The notes beneath the pieces were generated by a model, which made no database searches, was not told where the DNA came from, and was given only the letters and a program-made list of their open reading frames with translations. Source: Anolis sagrei (lineage: Eukaryota; Chordata; Lepidosauria; Squamata; Anolidae). From it: a stretch of DNA of 64,000 bases. Below, in pieces: positions 32,520 to 46,400 of this stretch (positions are counted from its first letter, which is position 1; each line of letters opens with the position of its first letter). The stretch lies in NCBI RefSeq assembly GCF_037176765.1, contig NC_090025.1, positions 70,285,545 through 70,349,544 on the forward strand, written 5' to 3'. The translations under genes and the position numbers were made by a program.

Positions 32520-34411
32520 TTAACCAGAGTGCACTTCTGGTCTCAGGCAAGGGTGGCTGTTGGATAGTTCTGTTTTCTTTCTACTGCCTGACTTTTATAA
32601 TCCTTCAAGAAACAATCCCTGTATTGCATTGCATTTTGTTTTTAAAGCAAGCTTTGCTTGTAAAAAGTAGATAAGGGCCTGTCCAAAACCATGTTATATA
32701 ACAATGATATAATTTTTTGCTAGGGTAGTATAGCATCACAAACCTGTTTCTAAACATTGGAAGCAGTATTCTCAAATGTTGTTTCGTTAAGCAATATGAT
32801 TCAAACAGTGCAGCTTTTGATTTGTATCTTTCTGGATTTTGAGGATTGATGAGCCACTCAAGCTTCTCCAGATGACATTTTACAAAGAGCAGTTAGCTAT
32901 ATTGTCTCCTATCTAAAATCTTCCAAGACAACAAACAGTTACTTCATTCTCTTAATTCTAACGGAAAATACATTTACATTCGTTCTTTATCAGTCCATTT
33001 AAATACTGTCTGAATGATGTTTTTCCTAAAATAGCCTTTTGTGGCTCAATTTGTTCAGCACATGACTTTCTACTGGTCCTGCAAAAAGGAGTACTTCTCT
33101 CATAAAAGAAGAATCAGCAAGAGAACATGCTAAAATACAAGGAAATCTATGAACACCAATTACATAAAATTTGCCAACTATTTTATTATGTGTACATGTA
33201 TTAAAAATCAAGATTGCCATCAGCTGTGATGCTGATTGTAACAGTTTAGTAGTATATTTAGGATGATGCATTAATACACTATGGTTTTGACAGTAAATAT
33301 AAACACTTCCATGCTAATACCTAATTCTGCTGAGGGAGGAAAGGAGTTAAGATAAAAGTTATATTTCTTACTGCTAAGATACGTACCCTTTTGTGAGTTA
33401 ACATTGTACATTATTCTGTTTTTCCGTTCATGTATGCACAATAAGCTAGACCAAAAAATGGTCTTAACATTCGATGAATTTGATTTAGACCTGATGACAG
33501 AAAGATTTATTGTAAGAACTCATGGCTTTAAATATATATGGATTCTTATTAGCACTGTGTATTGCTTCAGTATTCAAAGTAGGATAAAGACAATGGCTGA
33601 ATTCATAAGTGGGCTTACGTCTGTGAGAAATATAAATGAGCAGTTTATTAACATCCATTCTCATCCAAGGGCTGCCATGATGTTATTAAGGATAGGCACC
33701 AATTGCAAAATGACAACTAGTTGAGTGAGTGATGTGCACAGCCATGGTGTGTGATGAAATCTGGACACTGTGGATACTGGATAGAAAGTGCTAATGCACA
33801 GTAGGAGAACCCGATTGCCTGTGAGGAATGCCCAATGTACAAGGAGCATGAGAAATGTCTAATGTATACAGCAAGCGCCAATGGGAAGTGTCCAATGTGT
33901 AGTCCAATGTGTATCAGAAATGCCCAATGTGCATCAGGAACATGCTTTGAGATACTCTTGCTGATGTCTGGATGCATGTCTTCAGAATCCACTAATGGTT
34001 TTACTGCATTTCTACAACACATTTGTAAAGTTACACAATATATATCATGATGGAGAATCTTAGTCCTCAGCAATGTTTACGGTGGACCACCTCAAATAGG
34101 TCTGTTCACTTCTAAAATGAACACACATGGAAGAAGAGCAGATAATAAAACTAGAAAAGTGTTTGAGTTCCTTAAAGGCACTTATGTGAGTTCATGGTAC
34201 AGCAAATTCTGGACTAGGGTTTTCCCATGCTGGACTTTCACCATCAGTCGCGCTCTTTAAAAACCACATGTTTGCTTGTCTATTACTCTGTGATACAAAT
34301 CTAATATATTAAGATTCTGTTCCCAGTCATTTCCAGGTCGGCATTTAAAGCAAGCCAGAAGCAGTTCAATCCTTTTCAGGTTCAGTTTTTCTAACCTGAG
34401 AGCTCAGTATG
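32520..34411 (-). other. PDGFRL: PDGFRL 3' UTR / 3' flank
   Basis: This AT-rich stretch follows the stop codon on the minus strand. Minus-strand AATAAA candidates (TTTATT on the plus strand) are at 33644-33649, 33506-33511 and 33182-33187. Which one is used cannot be told. A small degenerate tandem repeat at about 33815-33945 lies inside. I see no other gene. Confidence 0.5.
33815..33945. repeat. Degenerate ~30-bp tandem repeat
   Basis: The motif GAAATGCCCAATGTGCATCA recurs in variants about four times in the PDGFRL 3' flank. Confidence 0.6.
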
Positions 34412-34600
34412 TTAGATCAGTTCAATGTATGTAGCTAATGTGGTCTGGCCTCGAAGGTTTTGAGCTATACAAATGTAGTTCCCAGCATCAATGGTCTCAA
34501 AATCTTCAATGGTAATAACACTTTCAGAGATCCTTGTGGTGTGACCAATTCCTCTGTCGATCAGCCTCCAAGTATCTTGCATAATCACAGGTCTTTCATA
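34412..34600 (-). CDS. PDGFRL: PDGFRL last coding exon (exon 6)
   Basis: This exon encodes residues 313-374: YERPVIMQDTWRLIDRGIGH, then ITIEDFETIDAGNYICIAQN, and ends IELI before TAA at 34414-34412. The acceptor is CCAAAATAG. It closes the third Ig domain. Confidence 0.95.
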   Translation of the reverse strand, partial: YERPVIMQDTWRLIDRGIGHTTRISESVITIEDFETIDAGNYICIAQNLRGQTTLATYIELI

Positions 34601-37600
34601 CTATTTTGGTAGAAAAAAAATAAAGAAAACAGTAACGGTGTTCAATTTTTTTGTAAAATTGTATTCTACTTGTGAACATATAATCTGTGTAGGAGTTTAA
34701 TTTGAATTGCAGATCTATTAAAGAAAGTAGCCTCTTGTAAAACACTATCTCATTCATTAGTGTTTCGTACATGTGGTATAACCAATATCGACAAACTTTA
34801 ATCTTTCAAAGGTGAGAAGGATCTCACAAGTATGAAGGGTCACAAGTGTGTTTCAAAAGAGAAACCATGACCAGTACCATCTTGGTTAATCCCAAGAAGA
34901 ATATCATAGGTCTATTGTATGAATTGTTGAGAAGTGTACCAACGCATAGATAAATCCCATAGATTCTAAATGTCTGCACTAGTTCTGATTAACAACAAAA
35001 TGTTTTAGCATTTTTGAGATCCGATAAATCTGTTAGAACACTCTGCACTCACACTTAATTTGTTAAGAATATATGCATGTCACTCCCTCACACTTACAAA
35101 ACTAAAAATATTAAGCATGTCACTCCCTCACACATACAAAACTAGAATAGATTGTCCTGAAGAAAAGCAATCTGGATGTTTATCTGTTGAAGAACAGATG
35201 CCCCAAACTCCCTGTTTTCTAACAGGTTATAAAACATTCTTGATAGTTATTTGAGTAACCTGTTCTTGGATCCTAAATGCAATCCTTTTAGTCATTTTCA
35301 AATAATCTGTCCCTTCTTTGTCATCTGAAATAGGGATGGGCAGTTTTCAGTCTTTAGGTCACACTTTCTATGTTTTTCCCAGGCTATGTGATAATAAAAA
35401 TTAGGTCAACATGCAACATTATCCCCACACAATATATGTATACCCTCGAGACTATTCTGTCTGCAGCTAACAAACTTCCTTCGTCCGTTTCAAATGTCAA
35501 AGGTTAATTCCCAAGCTAGTTGTTGCATACATCATTCACTATTTGGGCTTTAGAGAAATAAAGAACAACAGCTTACCTCTTGCCCTGGATATACCCAGTT
35601 AAACTCCACTTCTACCTCTGGGTCTCCCAACACAGTGCACAAAACACTGACATCATCCCCACCTTCTGCATTATTGGATGATGCTTTAATTGTAGCTGAA
35701 GGCGGACCACTGGGAACTGGTGAAAAAGCATAGGTGAGATAAAATGAAAAGTTCAATATAAATTCTGGTGCCATTGCCAATTAAGAAAAAGAAGTCCACA
35801 TGTTTTGTGACTTTTACTCAGAGATACAGGGATAGCTTGATTAATTTGTTCTGTGACCGAGCTCTTAACCCAAGCTGCTCTTATTTCAAAGTGAATTTTC
35901 CCACTGAAATGCAATGAAATGATCTTAATCTGTTCTACCCACCCCCCTTTTTTGTTGCGTGTTTTTAAATAAGAAAATGTACTTTATAAATAACAAATAA
36001 TCATGAATAATAATGCTCATATATAATGCTCATGTATAAATAAAAATGTAATGTTCGTTTGTGGGATTAACATAACTCAAAAACTACTGGACTAATTAAC
36101 ACCAAATATGGACACAATACACCTATCAGGCCAATGAGTAACCATCACTCATATAAACCCTGAAAAACACAGCAGAAGAGACTTTAAAAGCAAAAAAAAC
36201 ACACATTGCAACGCATGCACAGAACCACATATATACACATATATACAAACATATACACACACAAAACACATATATACATAGACTGGGTCACAGCAATGCG
36301 TGGCAGGGGATGGCTAGTAATGTATAAATGCTCATGCAGCAAAGACCCACTGCACTCTCCATTCAATGACTGAAACCTAGATGAATGGGCACTCCCACTT
36401 TAGTTCATGCAGCAGAGTTCCACTGCATTCTCCATTCATTGCCTATAGCATAGCTGAATGGGCATTCCTCGTTCAGTTCATGTGGCTGAAGCCACCAGTA
36501 CTTCCTGGCCCAGCATGTGTGCCAGAGGTTGATGTCACTCATAAGTCTAGAATGTCATATCTGTACTGTAGGCCAATTGAAAGGCAAAGGCTTACAACCC
36601 AAGCTATGCCCTGAAATATAGTGGCAAGGCATAAAGCCAATCTTGAAGTCTGAAACAAAATGAAGGCCTTGAAGTACACTGACAAAGACCCAAAATCTGC
36701 CTTGAGGCCTGAAACCAAATGGAGGCTTTCAAATACTGGCAAAATATAAAGTCTAACATGAGGCCTGAGACAAAATGGCGCCCAACAAATATACTGGCAG
36801 AGGCTTACTGCCCAACATGAGGCCTGACCAAACGGAGGTCTCCCAATATACTGGCCAAAGTGTAAAGCCGGACACAAAGACTGCAATAAAATGAGGGTCA
36901 TGAAATATACTGAAAAAGGCTTAAAGCCTAACCTGAGGCCTAAATAAATGGCAGTTTTTCAATATACTAGCAAAGGCTCAAAGCCTGAACATGTGGCCTG
37001 TAACTAAATTGAGTCCTCCAAACATACTGGGCTTAAAGCTCAACATAAGAGGCCTGAAACAAAGTGACATCCAACAAATACATTGGAAAAGGCACAATGC
37101 CAAAATGATGCCTGAATGCTGACCAAGGGCTGAAACCAAACAAAGCATCCAAATATATTGTCCAGAATTAAAGCCTAACATGAGGCCTGAAACAAAATAG
37201 GGGTCTCCCAACACACTGGCAAAATCTGAAAGCCCAATATGTGGCCAGCAACAAAATGGAGGAAGCTGGCTAGGATTACTGGGAGCCAAATTCCAAACCA
37301 CACAGAGGGCCTAAGCCCACCCATGCCTGGCTTGAAGCCAAAAAGTAGGCTTCCAACAAATTGGGCCTTTCCCTAACTTGAGGCATGCCATAAAATGTAG
37401 GTCTCAAGTACTGTAAAAGGGGGTGGGTGGGGGCATGGACAATGTGATACCATAATTAATGTATAGGATTAAATAAATAGAATTAATTCATGTACAGAAC
37501 TGAGGCTGAGGCAATGTGACTCCCTCCAAATAATATCTTGAGCCTGAGTTGAAGAGTTTTACTAAAAACTAGCTTTCCCCTGCCACGCATTGCTGTGGCC

Positions 37601-40600
37601 CAGTCTGGTGATCTGGAAAATAAATTAATATGTTATATGTTATTTCTTGCTGTTTCTTTTCCAATGTTGATGGGGAGATTATTTGGTTTGCCTACTCTGA
37701 AACATGCAACATATAATTGTCTTTCTTTAGGGGTCCTTTTCAAATCTAGGATACTATATCTGTGTGTGTGTGAATCATATATTTCTATCTATATCTATGG
37801 CTGAATAGCTCTTTGTCAGGAGGGCTCTGATTACATTTTCTTGCTCTGGTGGAGGGAGTTGGACTCAATGGCCTTAAGTATTTTCTGTTGGTCATGGGTT
37901 CCTATGTGGGAAATTTGCCCCAATTCTGTCGTTGCTGGGATTCAGAATGCTCTTTGGTTGTAGGTGAACTATTATTATTTTTTTGTTGTCACTTCTAGTG
38001 TGAGAGAATTGGTCGTCTGCAAGGACATTGCCCAGGGATGCCTGGATGATTTGATGTTTTGTCATCCTTGTGGGAGGCTTCTCTCATGTCCTCGAATGAG
38101 GAGCTGGAGCTGATAGAGGGAGCTCATCCGCCTCACCCCGGATTCAAACCTGCGACCTGTCGGTCTTCAGTCCTGCTGGCACAGGGGTTTAACCCGCTGC
38201 GCCACCCCAGTAACTACAACTCCCAAATGTCAAGGTCTATTTCCCCCAAACTCCATCTGTGTTCATATTTGGGCATATGGAATATTCATGCCAAGTTTGG
38301 TCCAGATCCATCATTGTTTGTGTCCGCAGTGCTCTCTGGATGTAGGTGAACTACAACTCCCAAACTCGAGGTCAGTGCCCACCAAACCCTTCTAATGTTT
38401 TCTGTTGGTCAGTCCTGTGGGCCATGTCTGGTTCAATTCCATCATTGGTGGAGTTCAGAATGCTCTTTGATTGTAAGTTAACTATAAATCCCAGCAACTA
38501 CAACTCCCAAATAACAAAATCAATTTTTTGAGTGATGGTCACTCATTGGCCTGATAGGTGTATTGTGTCCAAATTTGGTGACAGTTCGTCGAGTGGTTTT
38601 TGAGTTATGCTAATCTCACAAACGAACATTACATTTTTATTTATATAGATGGGAATGTGCCTTCTCTGGGCCAACCCAACAATGTCCGCTTGGTGCAACG
38701 ATGCGGCTGCAACAAGAACTGTAGCAAAGTATGTGAATCTCCTATTTTGCACTCGGCCTGTGTGCAATCGAAACTACTCCTGAAACCACTTACACTGGAT
38801 GGCAGCCTATGCTATAATTGCTAGCTGACACAATGGAAATGCATGCCTGGCCTAAATGAAATGGTCGCTCCTCAGTGTTGGTAGAACAAGTTCTCTGAAC
38901 AACATGGCTCCCTTACTTCCATGCAAGCTCTCTGTAAACCATGAGCCCAGGCCACAATAAAATGGACCAAGCTTGAGGTACCAGACAATGGCCTGCCAAC
39001 TACCAAGCAGGCTTCCTGCTAGCCATGAGCTTAGGCCTGAAATGAAAATGGCCATCATGTTAGTGGGGCAGAGAAGACAGAGAGGCCTGAATGGGGTGAA
39101 AAAGACAAGGCAAACCAACATAAAATGGCCGTCCACTACCACCAGAATTGGAAAGTTGAGGGAGCAAGGAGGACAAGCTCTAGTCTAAAATAAAGGCTAG
39201 ACTCCTGCCCCTTTCCGCACATTGCAACACAAAGCAAATTATTAGTCATCTGAGAGAGAAATGCTCTAATTTCCCTGCCAATCACCAAACTGGAGGCCGC
39301 AGCCTGATCTCCTGTTTCTGCCAGGAGCCCAATATCCTGCTCCCAGTCTCTTGCAGAGATAAAGCAGACTGACTGGGGGAGGGGGAGCAACCTCAGATAA
39401 GCTGGCTTCTTCAAGGGGTCCTTCAAGTCTGGTTCCTTCATGAGATTCTTCAAAAGCCCTCCCGCCCCTTAAACTTTGCTCAGCTGCGGATGGTGTATAA
39501 ATGCACATACACATGGAACAATAAGAAAAGAAAAATCAACTTTCCGTTGCAGTCTAGGTTTAGACTGTGTCATGGAACTGAAACAGCCTTGGTTTCCTTA
39601 CTGGATGATCTATGTAGGCAACTTGATAGGGGAAGTTTGTGCCTGTTGGTTCTCTTGGACCTGTCAGTGGTCTTTGATACCATAGACCACGGTATCCTTC
39701 TGAGATGCCACATGGGAATGGGGCTTGGAGGCACTGTTCTGCAATGGATCCAATACTTCCTGGAGAGTCATTGGAGGACTCCTGCACTACACTATAGCTA
39801 ATTACTGTTTTGGGATAATTGTAACCAAATTACTTTTTTTACCTTGTCATATTCATCAATGTCTGCTACATTCTTTTCAAACTACACTGAAGGTACACAA
39901 AACAAAGGAAAGAATTTCCATCGTAAATTTATTTCAGTTTCTTAAATGTTTAACTGTGACCTGGTTGCCTTCCAATAGTCATCTGATTTCTGTTTTGAAT
40001 TGTGCTCAACCATGGAAAATGGTTTCAGTGGTGCCTATCTCCTTACCCACCACTTCAGTGGTGCCTATCCCCTTACCCACCACTAACCATCTCAACTGGG
40101 CAACTAGCTCAAGGATGTTCTGATGGCATCTTCCCTAGAACACCAACTAAGTCCACTTTATTCTCACCATTTCCAATTAGGAACAGCAAGAGAAACCCAC
40201 TGCAGACTGTAGTGGTTCGTCCAGTGCTGCCATATATTGTTCCAGCATGCTTTTCCGGAGCTAGTTCAGCCCTGGAATGGAAATAGAATTCCCAACAAGG
40301 TTCCAAAGCTTGCCAAATACATAATTATCCAAAAAAGGGGAGGTGGGGCTGAACTATTGATTGAAAATAGCAAGGGCACTTTCAAAGGTCTGCCAAGTGC
40401 TCTGATTGTGTCCTTCTTAGGACTAGCAGTTTTGTTGTTCTGTATAGCAAAAATGTAACACGAAGCAAATTCACTCTTTCAGTAATGACATTTCTTATAA
40501 TTTGAAAAATGACATAGGTCTTTGAAGTGCAGAAGTGCCTCCAGGTAAAGAAAATGTACTCTCTTGGGCATTTGAATTTCTTGAGGTATTTTAGCTCTTT

Positions 40601-43427
40601 GTAGGTTTGTTAATGTAATTTATGTAATTCCCTTTCCTTGTGGCAAACCAATCAACATACCACTATTCCCATCTTTACCTGATGAGAAGAACTAAACTGA
40701 AGTAATTGTTACAACCATTTCCAATTTATGCAGTTAATATATAATACCATGTACAGGCAGTCCTCAAGTTACAAACATCCAACTTACAAAAAACTCATAG
40801 TTAAGAACGAGGTGAGACAACAGAAAGCGAGAGAAATCTATACCTCAGAAGGGAAATCCACTCTCGAAAGAGGTGTTATCATGGGGGAAAGGTGTCTTCA
40901 CTGAAGCTTTATCACCAATCCTTGTTTCCTGGCTGGAGTTACACTTAAAAAGTACCTTACATACAAATTCAACTTAAGAACAAACCTATCACACCTATCT
41001 TGTTCGTAACCTGAAGACTGCTTGTATAGTATATATGTACAAATCAACCTCATCTGTAAGTTGAAGACAGATCTTGGAATCAAAATTCTGAATTTTGATA
41101 TGATCCATGGAAAAGTTGTGTGTCATTCCATGGATTGGAGAAAGCACCCTCCCAAACATTCAAAAAGACTGGAAGCAGCACTTCAGCAGATAAAATTTTA
41201 CTTATACATGAGTGTATAAGGCAAGTTACTTCGCCTTAATTTACCTTCAACATAAAGTAACTGGTACTTAATGGAAATCTGAGGAGCTCCTCGTGATTCA
41301 GCTCTGCAGTAAACAACTCCTTTCTGATCAGAGGTTGGGTGCTGATAGACAAAGCCCTTCTTAATGTCATAGATTATGTTGGTTCCATCCACTTTAATTT
41401 CTTCAGCTGGAAACTCTTGATGCAGAGTTACTTTTGCTGTTGGGCTGGTCACGCGGCAAGGAATCACTGCAGGTCTATCTGGGTTAAGGTAGACAACTTC
41501 AAAATAACTGGGAGATGGAACAAAAAGCTCCCCTTTATCTGTGTAAAGAAGCAATATCATGCATATTACATGTCAATGTGTTAAAGTTCTGATTCTGATA
41601 TCTTAGCAATCATATCAACCATGAAATAAAAAGATTTATAACTACAATTCCAATGTCTGGGAACTAGATATTATCAACTTCAAAAATATTAAGATTTCTA
41701 TTTTTCTTTATAATATAATCTGACAAACAAATAAAGCACAGGAAATTTTACGTAAAAAAAGGTTTGTTTATTTCAAGGTAGCTATGCTATTTCAAGCATT
41801 TCGACCATTCCTTCCTCAACATTTGTAACACACTTTGTTTGGTAAAATAAAATAAAATAATTACATTTATATAATCATGAAAGCATGATTTGGTGATGTT
41901 GTTGCTGTTGTGTGCTTTCAAGTCATTTCTACCATGGTAACCCATGGGATTTTCTTGCCAAGATGTATTCAGAGGGGATTTGCCTTTGTCCTTTAAGATT
42001 GAGAAAGTGTGACTTGTGCAAGATCACCCAATAGGTTTCCACAAGTGAGCAGATTTTAACCTAGTCCTAGTCCAACACTCAAACATTTATATAAGGGTCT
42101 TCAAACTACGGCCCGGGGGCCAAATACGGCCCTCCAAGGTCATTTACCCGGCCCTCGCTCAGGGTCAACTTAAGTATGTAATGACTTGAAAGCACACAAC
42201 AACAACAACAACAACAATCCTATCTCATCATCCAAAAGCAGACCCACACTTCCCAATGAAATACTAATAAGTTTATATTTGATAAAATTGTTCTTCACTT
42301 TCATTATTGTATTGTTCTAAAGTGTTTTTTGCACTACAAATATGAAGCGTGCACTGTGCATAGGAATTCATTCCTTTTTTTTTCAAATTATAATCCGGCC
42401 CTCCAACAGTTTGAGGGACTATGACCTGGCCCTCTGTTTAAAAAGTTTGTGGACTCCTGCTTTATACCATGCTACATTGCACATGTCTTAATCTAGCAAT
42501 TACTTTCATACTTTCAGTTGCCACAAACACTATCCGTGGTTTGAACTAATTTTTGCTTATTATCTCCCTACTTGGTGTGCTGCTCATGTCATGCTGAAGT
42601 AAAACTTTGCCTCTCTCTCCCTCCCACAAATTGTCCTTTTCTCCTGCTTTATGGTTGAGGACTTCTGGGACTGCTATTTCTGAAGAAAACAGGACACACA
42701 GAAAAAACTCCCATTCTCCTACTATAAAACATAGTTTAACTAAACAAGTAGTAATTGTTATTAATTATGTAATGTGTTAGGTTATTAACAGTTTTTTATA
42801 CTGTAGCATTGAATTTTTGCTGTTCTTATTTGTTGTGAACCGCTGTGAGTCGCCTTCGGGCTGAGAACAGCGGTATATAAGTAAGGTAAATAAATAAATA
42901 AATAAATAAATATCCTCATTTTCTTCTAGAGAGGGACTTGGGGCACTTGCTTAAAATTTGCAAGTCTGAAAGTTCTGTTCTAAGTTTATTGACCTCAAAA
43001 ACTCACAGGATCTTGACATGTACAAGGATACTGTGAAATAACTCCTCAAAAAATCCTCAAACATGATCTACATGTATAAATAATAATTTTCCCCTAATTG
43101 TAATGGGATTTCAACCTATCCAGTGTCCTAACACTGCAGTCATAAAAGAAGAGTAAATTGCCTTCCAATGTCGATATGAAAGATTTTTTTCAAATAGTTC
43201 ATCAAGTGGGAACCAAGTACTCAAAGGAGAGCCTAATATATACAACATAATATCTAACATTTGCTGCACATCCTACAGAAATGTATCCACTATGTTTCTA
43301 TTAAAAGATATTATGAATTTTAAAGCCCATGAAGTCCTTTCAGTTCTGAGCTTGTGACAAACAATGGGTTAACTGATTGAAGTAGGGCAAACCTGCTTCA
43401 CAGAACTGACCTGGCTAATCTACTATA

Positions 43428-43468
<41 letters not shown>

Positions 43469-46400
43469 CAACAACAACATTATTTCTATTCCACCCTATC
43501 TTCCCATGGGGACTCAGGGCTGTTTGCAACGAACAGCGGTCAACATTCAATGCTATAAAGTGCAATCAGAAACATAAACAATCATAACTCAAAGTAAAAC
43601 ATACTAAACTTCAACATCAAGCAACAGTGAAACATTACAAAAAAATAGGTATGACATAACTAAATTTATGTTTTAACAAATAAACATTAAAGACATCTGA
43701 TTGCTGTGAGTTTTCCAGGCTGTATGTCCATGTTGCAGAAGTATTCTCTCCTGACATTTCGCCTACACATATGGCAGGCATCCTCAGAGGTTGTGAGGTC
43801 TGAGGCCATAAGACCTGGAAAACTCACAGCAACCCAGTCACAAAAGCCTTTGACAACAGATTAAACAACAATTTAAAAACTAAAGTAGCAGGCCATTTCC
43901 ATATTCTGTTTCTGTTATGTTTGCGCCAGATGTTTCATGTGTCCTCCTCTCTGTATGCTTGTGAGCATAACAAGGTATTTAATTGTTTTTAAGTAGAGTG
44001 CAAGGAGGTGGCCGTTTTGATCTTTTTAGGGAGGGAATTCCAGAGGTGGGAGGCAACCACAGAGAAGGCCCCATCTCTTGTTCCCAAACATGTATCATTT
44101 TGTGACATAGGAATTCGGTTTTACTAGAAAACTGGAGGTTAAATCAGCACCTTATGAGAGATATGGACACATACACAGTAATAATGAAATGTATGAAGAC
44201 ACAACATATCTCATAAAAACCTTTCATTTATTTTTTTAAGATATGATTTATTGCTTGTTTCATACAGACTCAGAGTTCTCATTGTGTTTGTGCAACACAC
44301 CGCCACACTAATGTGTCAAGATACACAATTTGGAAAGCTCTGGTAGAGGGGAAAAATCAAAGTTGAGGATCCGGGATAACATATAATACTGAGATAGCAA
44401 AACAAACAAACAAACAAAAACCTTATGTGTTAAATATTGTATTTGGAACCATTTCATTACCTGAAAAAAATATGTAAGTTGAACCTGTTTTTGATTCATC
44501 CTTCTTGCAACTGTACCCGTTGCAGACCAGTTGCCAACAACTGTATTCACCAGTGTCCGCTGCAGTAGAATTTCCCAGGGTCAGCTGACCATATTTGTCA
44601 TGTTGCCTGATGCTAGTAAGAACAAAGACAAAGCACAAACAACCTTAGTTTTTGCTACTTTTTTACTCTCCTATTATTTTGTTCTATTATTTGATTTTCA
44701 CCTCTATTTTGCTTACCAATCTTTGTCAGGTATCAAATGAAAAAGTGAAACAAAAACATTTTTTAAATGGCATGAGCTATGTTGATATTTTAGGATCAGT
44801 ATCAGTCAGTCTTTAGGAGTATTTGTGTTTCCAGTAAGACTTCTAGGAACAGGCAGATGAGAAACCTCTCCTTGTATCTCTTTACAAAGTTCTATATAAT
44901 CATTTCCATATCAGTGTTAACACACTTCCTGTCTCTTTCAAAAGAGCTTATCTTGTAAAACAGGTCATGCAATTATTTCAATCAGATCTCTATCAGTTTG
45001 GGGTTTTGTTTTTGTTTTGTTTTTTACTAAAAATGAATTTTATTTCAAAATTCAGTTCTATGACACACTAATTTGAGCTTTTAGCAAATCTGAGGTATAA
45101 ATGACACTGGAAGATGTATGCAACCAAAAATATTCATCCTTCTTAACTGCTTCACAAACACTTTCAATTAAACATCACTGGTTATATATTGTTGATGATA
45201 CTAATGAATGAATAATAAGAACAAGAACTACACTTACACCCTTGCAAGTGTCTTTGGAATCAAAAGGACAAACACCATAGTTCAATATGGAATTTGTTCA
45301 CTTATATAAGGAATCTAAAGTAATATCAAGGGTAGGTGTCAATTTTGCATATGCTCTGGGTTTTATTGGAAGTGTTACTAGCACCCACAAGTGGCAACAA
45401 CAGGGACAGTTTGTTTCTTTCAAATGTCTTCTGGCAAAACTTGAATATGAGATACCTATACTAAAAAAGAATCAATCTAGTATTTTATCTGATTTTTTTT
45501 TTTATTCCCAAGCTCAGGGGCTTGCCTGGTGTAGCTATGAGGATTATCTTTCACATAACCTTTATCTAAGCACCCGGTTGTAGAACTAGCACAAAGCTAA
45601 ATACTTTGACTTTAATTTGTGGTTTTGATTTCTGCAGAATAAACTATAAGATGTTCAATGCCGAATATATACAACACTGAGAAGCATTTCCCCTAATTGG
45701 GCATTTTTATTCAACAAGTAAACAGTCTGGTAACTAGGGTTAGAGTGCTCACTGCATGAAACAAATTAAGGTCAGCCATTAATTTACTAACTCTGAACAT
45801 CGAAGCCAGCTAGTAATCAATATCAGTTTCTCGGTGAAGAATCTAATTTTTAAAAATCTACACAGCCATTCTGATTATGCCTGTAAATTAAAAGATGCAC
45901 TGCAGATAACTTTAAACAACAGCAGCAGTTTATTTATTACTTTTCAAAGGAAGAGATATGTTAGTTTGTCACAGCATAAAAAGATTGTGCGAGAAGGAAT
46001 CTAGCATCTTGAAAATGAACTAATCTCTTTTACCACAAGGTTTCATAATGTTAGTGAAGCCCTGATAACTGAATGACCCATGCCTGGCATATATGTGAAC
46101 TGGAAAATATAGCTATGTTTCACAATTTCCTCTGTAAAAGAGAAAGTTACGAGTGGCATCCATCTACATTTAGATGTATCAGTTTTATATTTTTCAAAGA
46201 TCTTGCACTATTATCTTAACATACTAAAACAGATATGGGAACCTCTGAGTGTGATATTGTATAACTTTGGTTGCCATTAGTCCCACCAAGTACACCAATA
46301 ATCAGGAATGATGAGAGAATTATATAATCCAACAACTTCTGGAGGACCACAGGTTTGCCTTTCCTGTTTTCAAAAGTAGTCTAAAAATTTCTAGTACAAT

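Noticed and set aside
36560-37270. CRISPR-like spaced repeats
   Set aside because: The units are degenerate and abut without unique spacers, and the DNA is vertebrate. It is a minisatellite.
40237-40458. 73-codon open frame with a hydrophobic end
   Set aside because: It has no recognised family, sits in repeat-rich intron 4 of PDGFRL, and lacks splice or start evidence.
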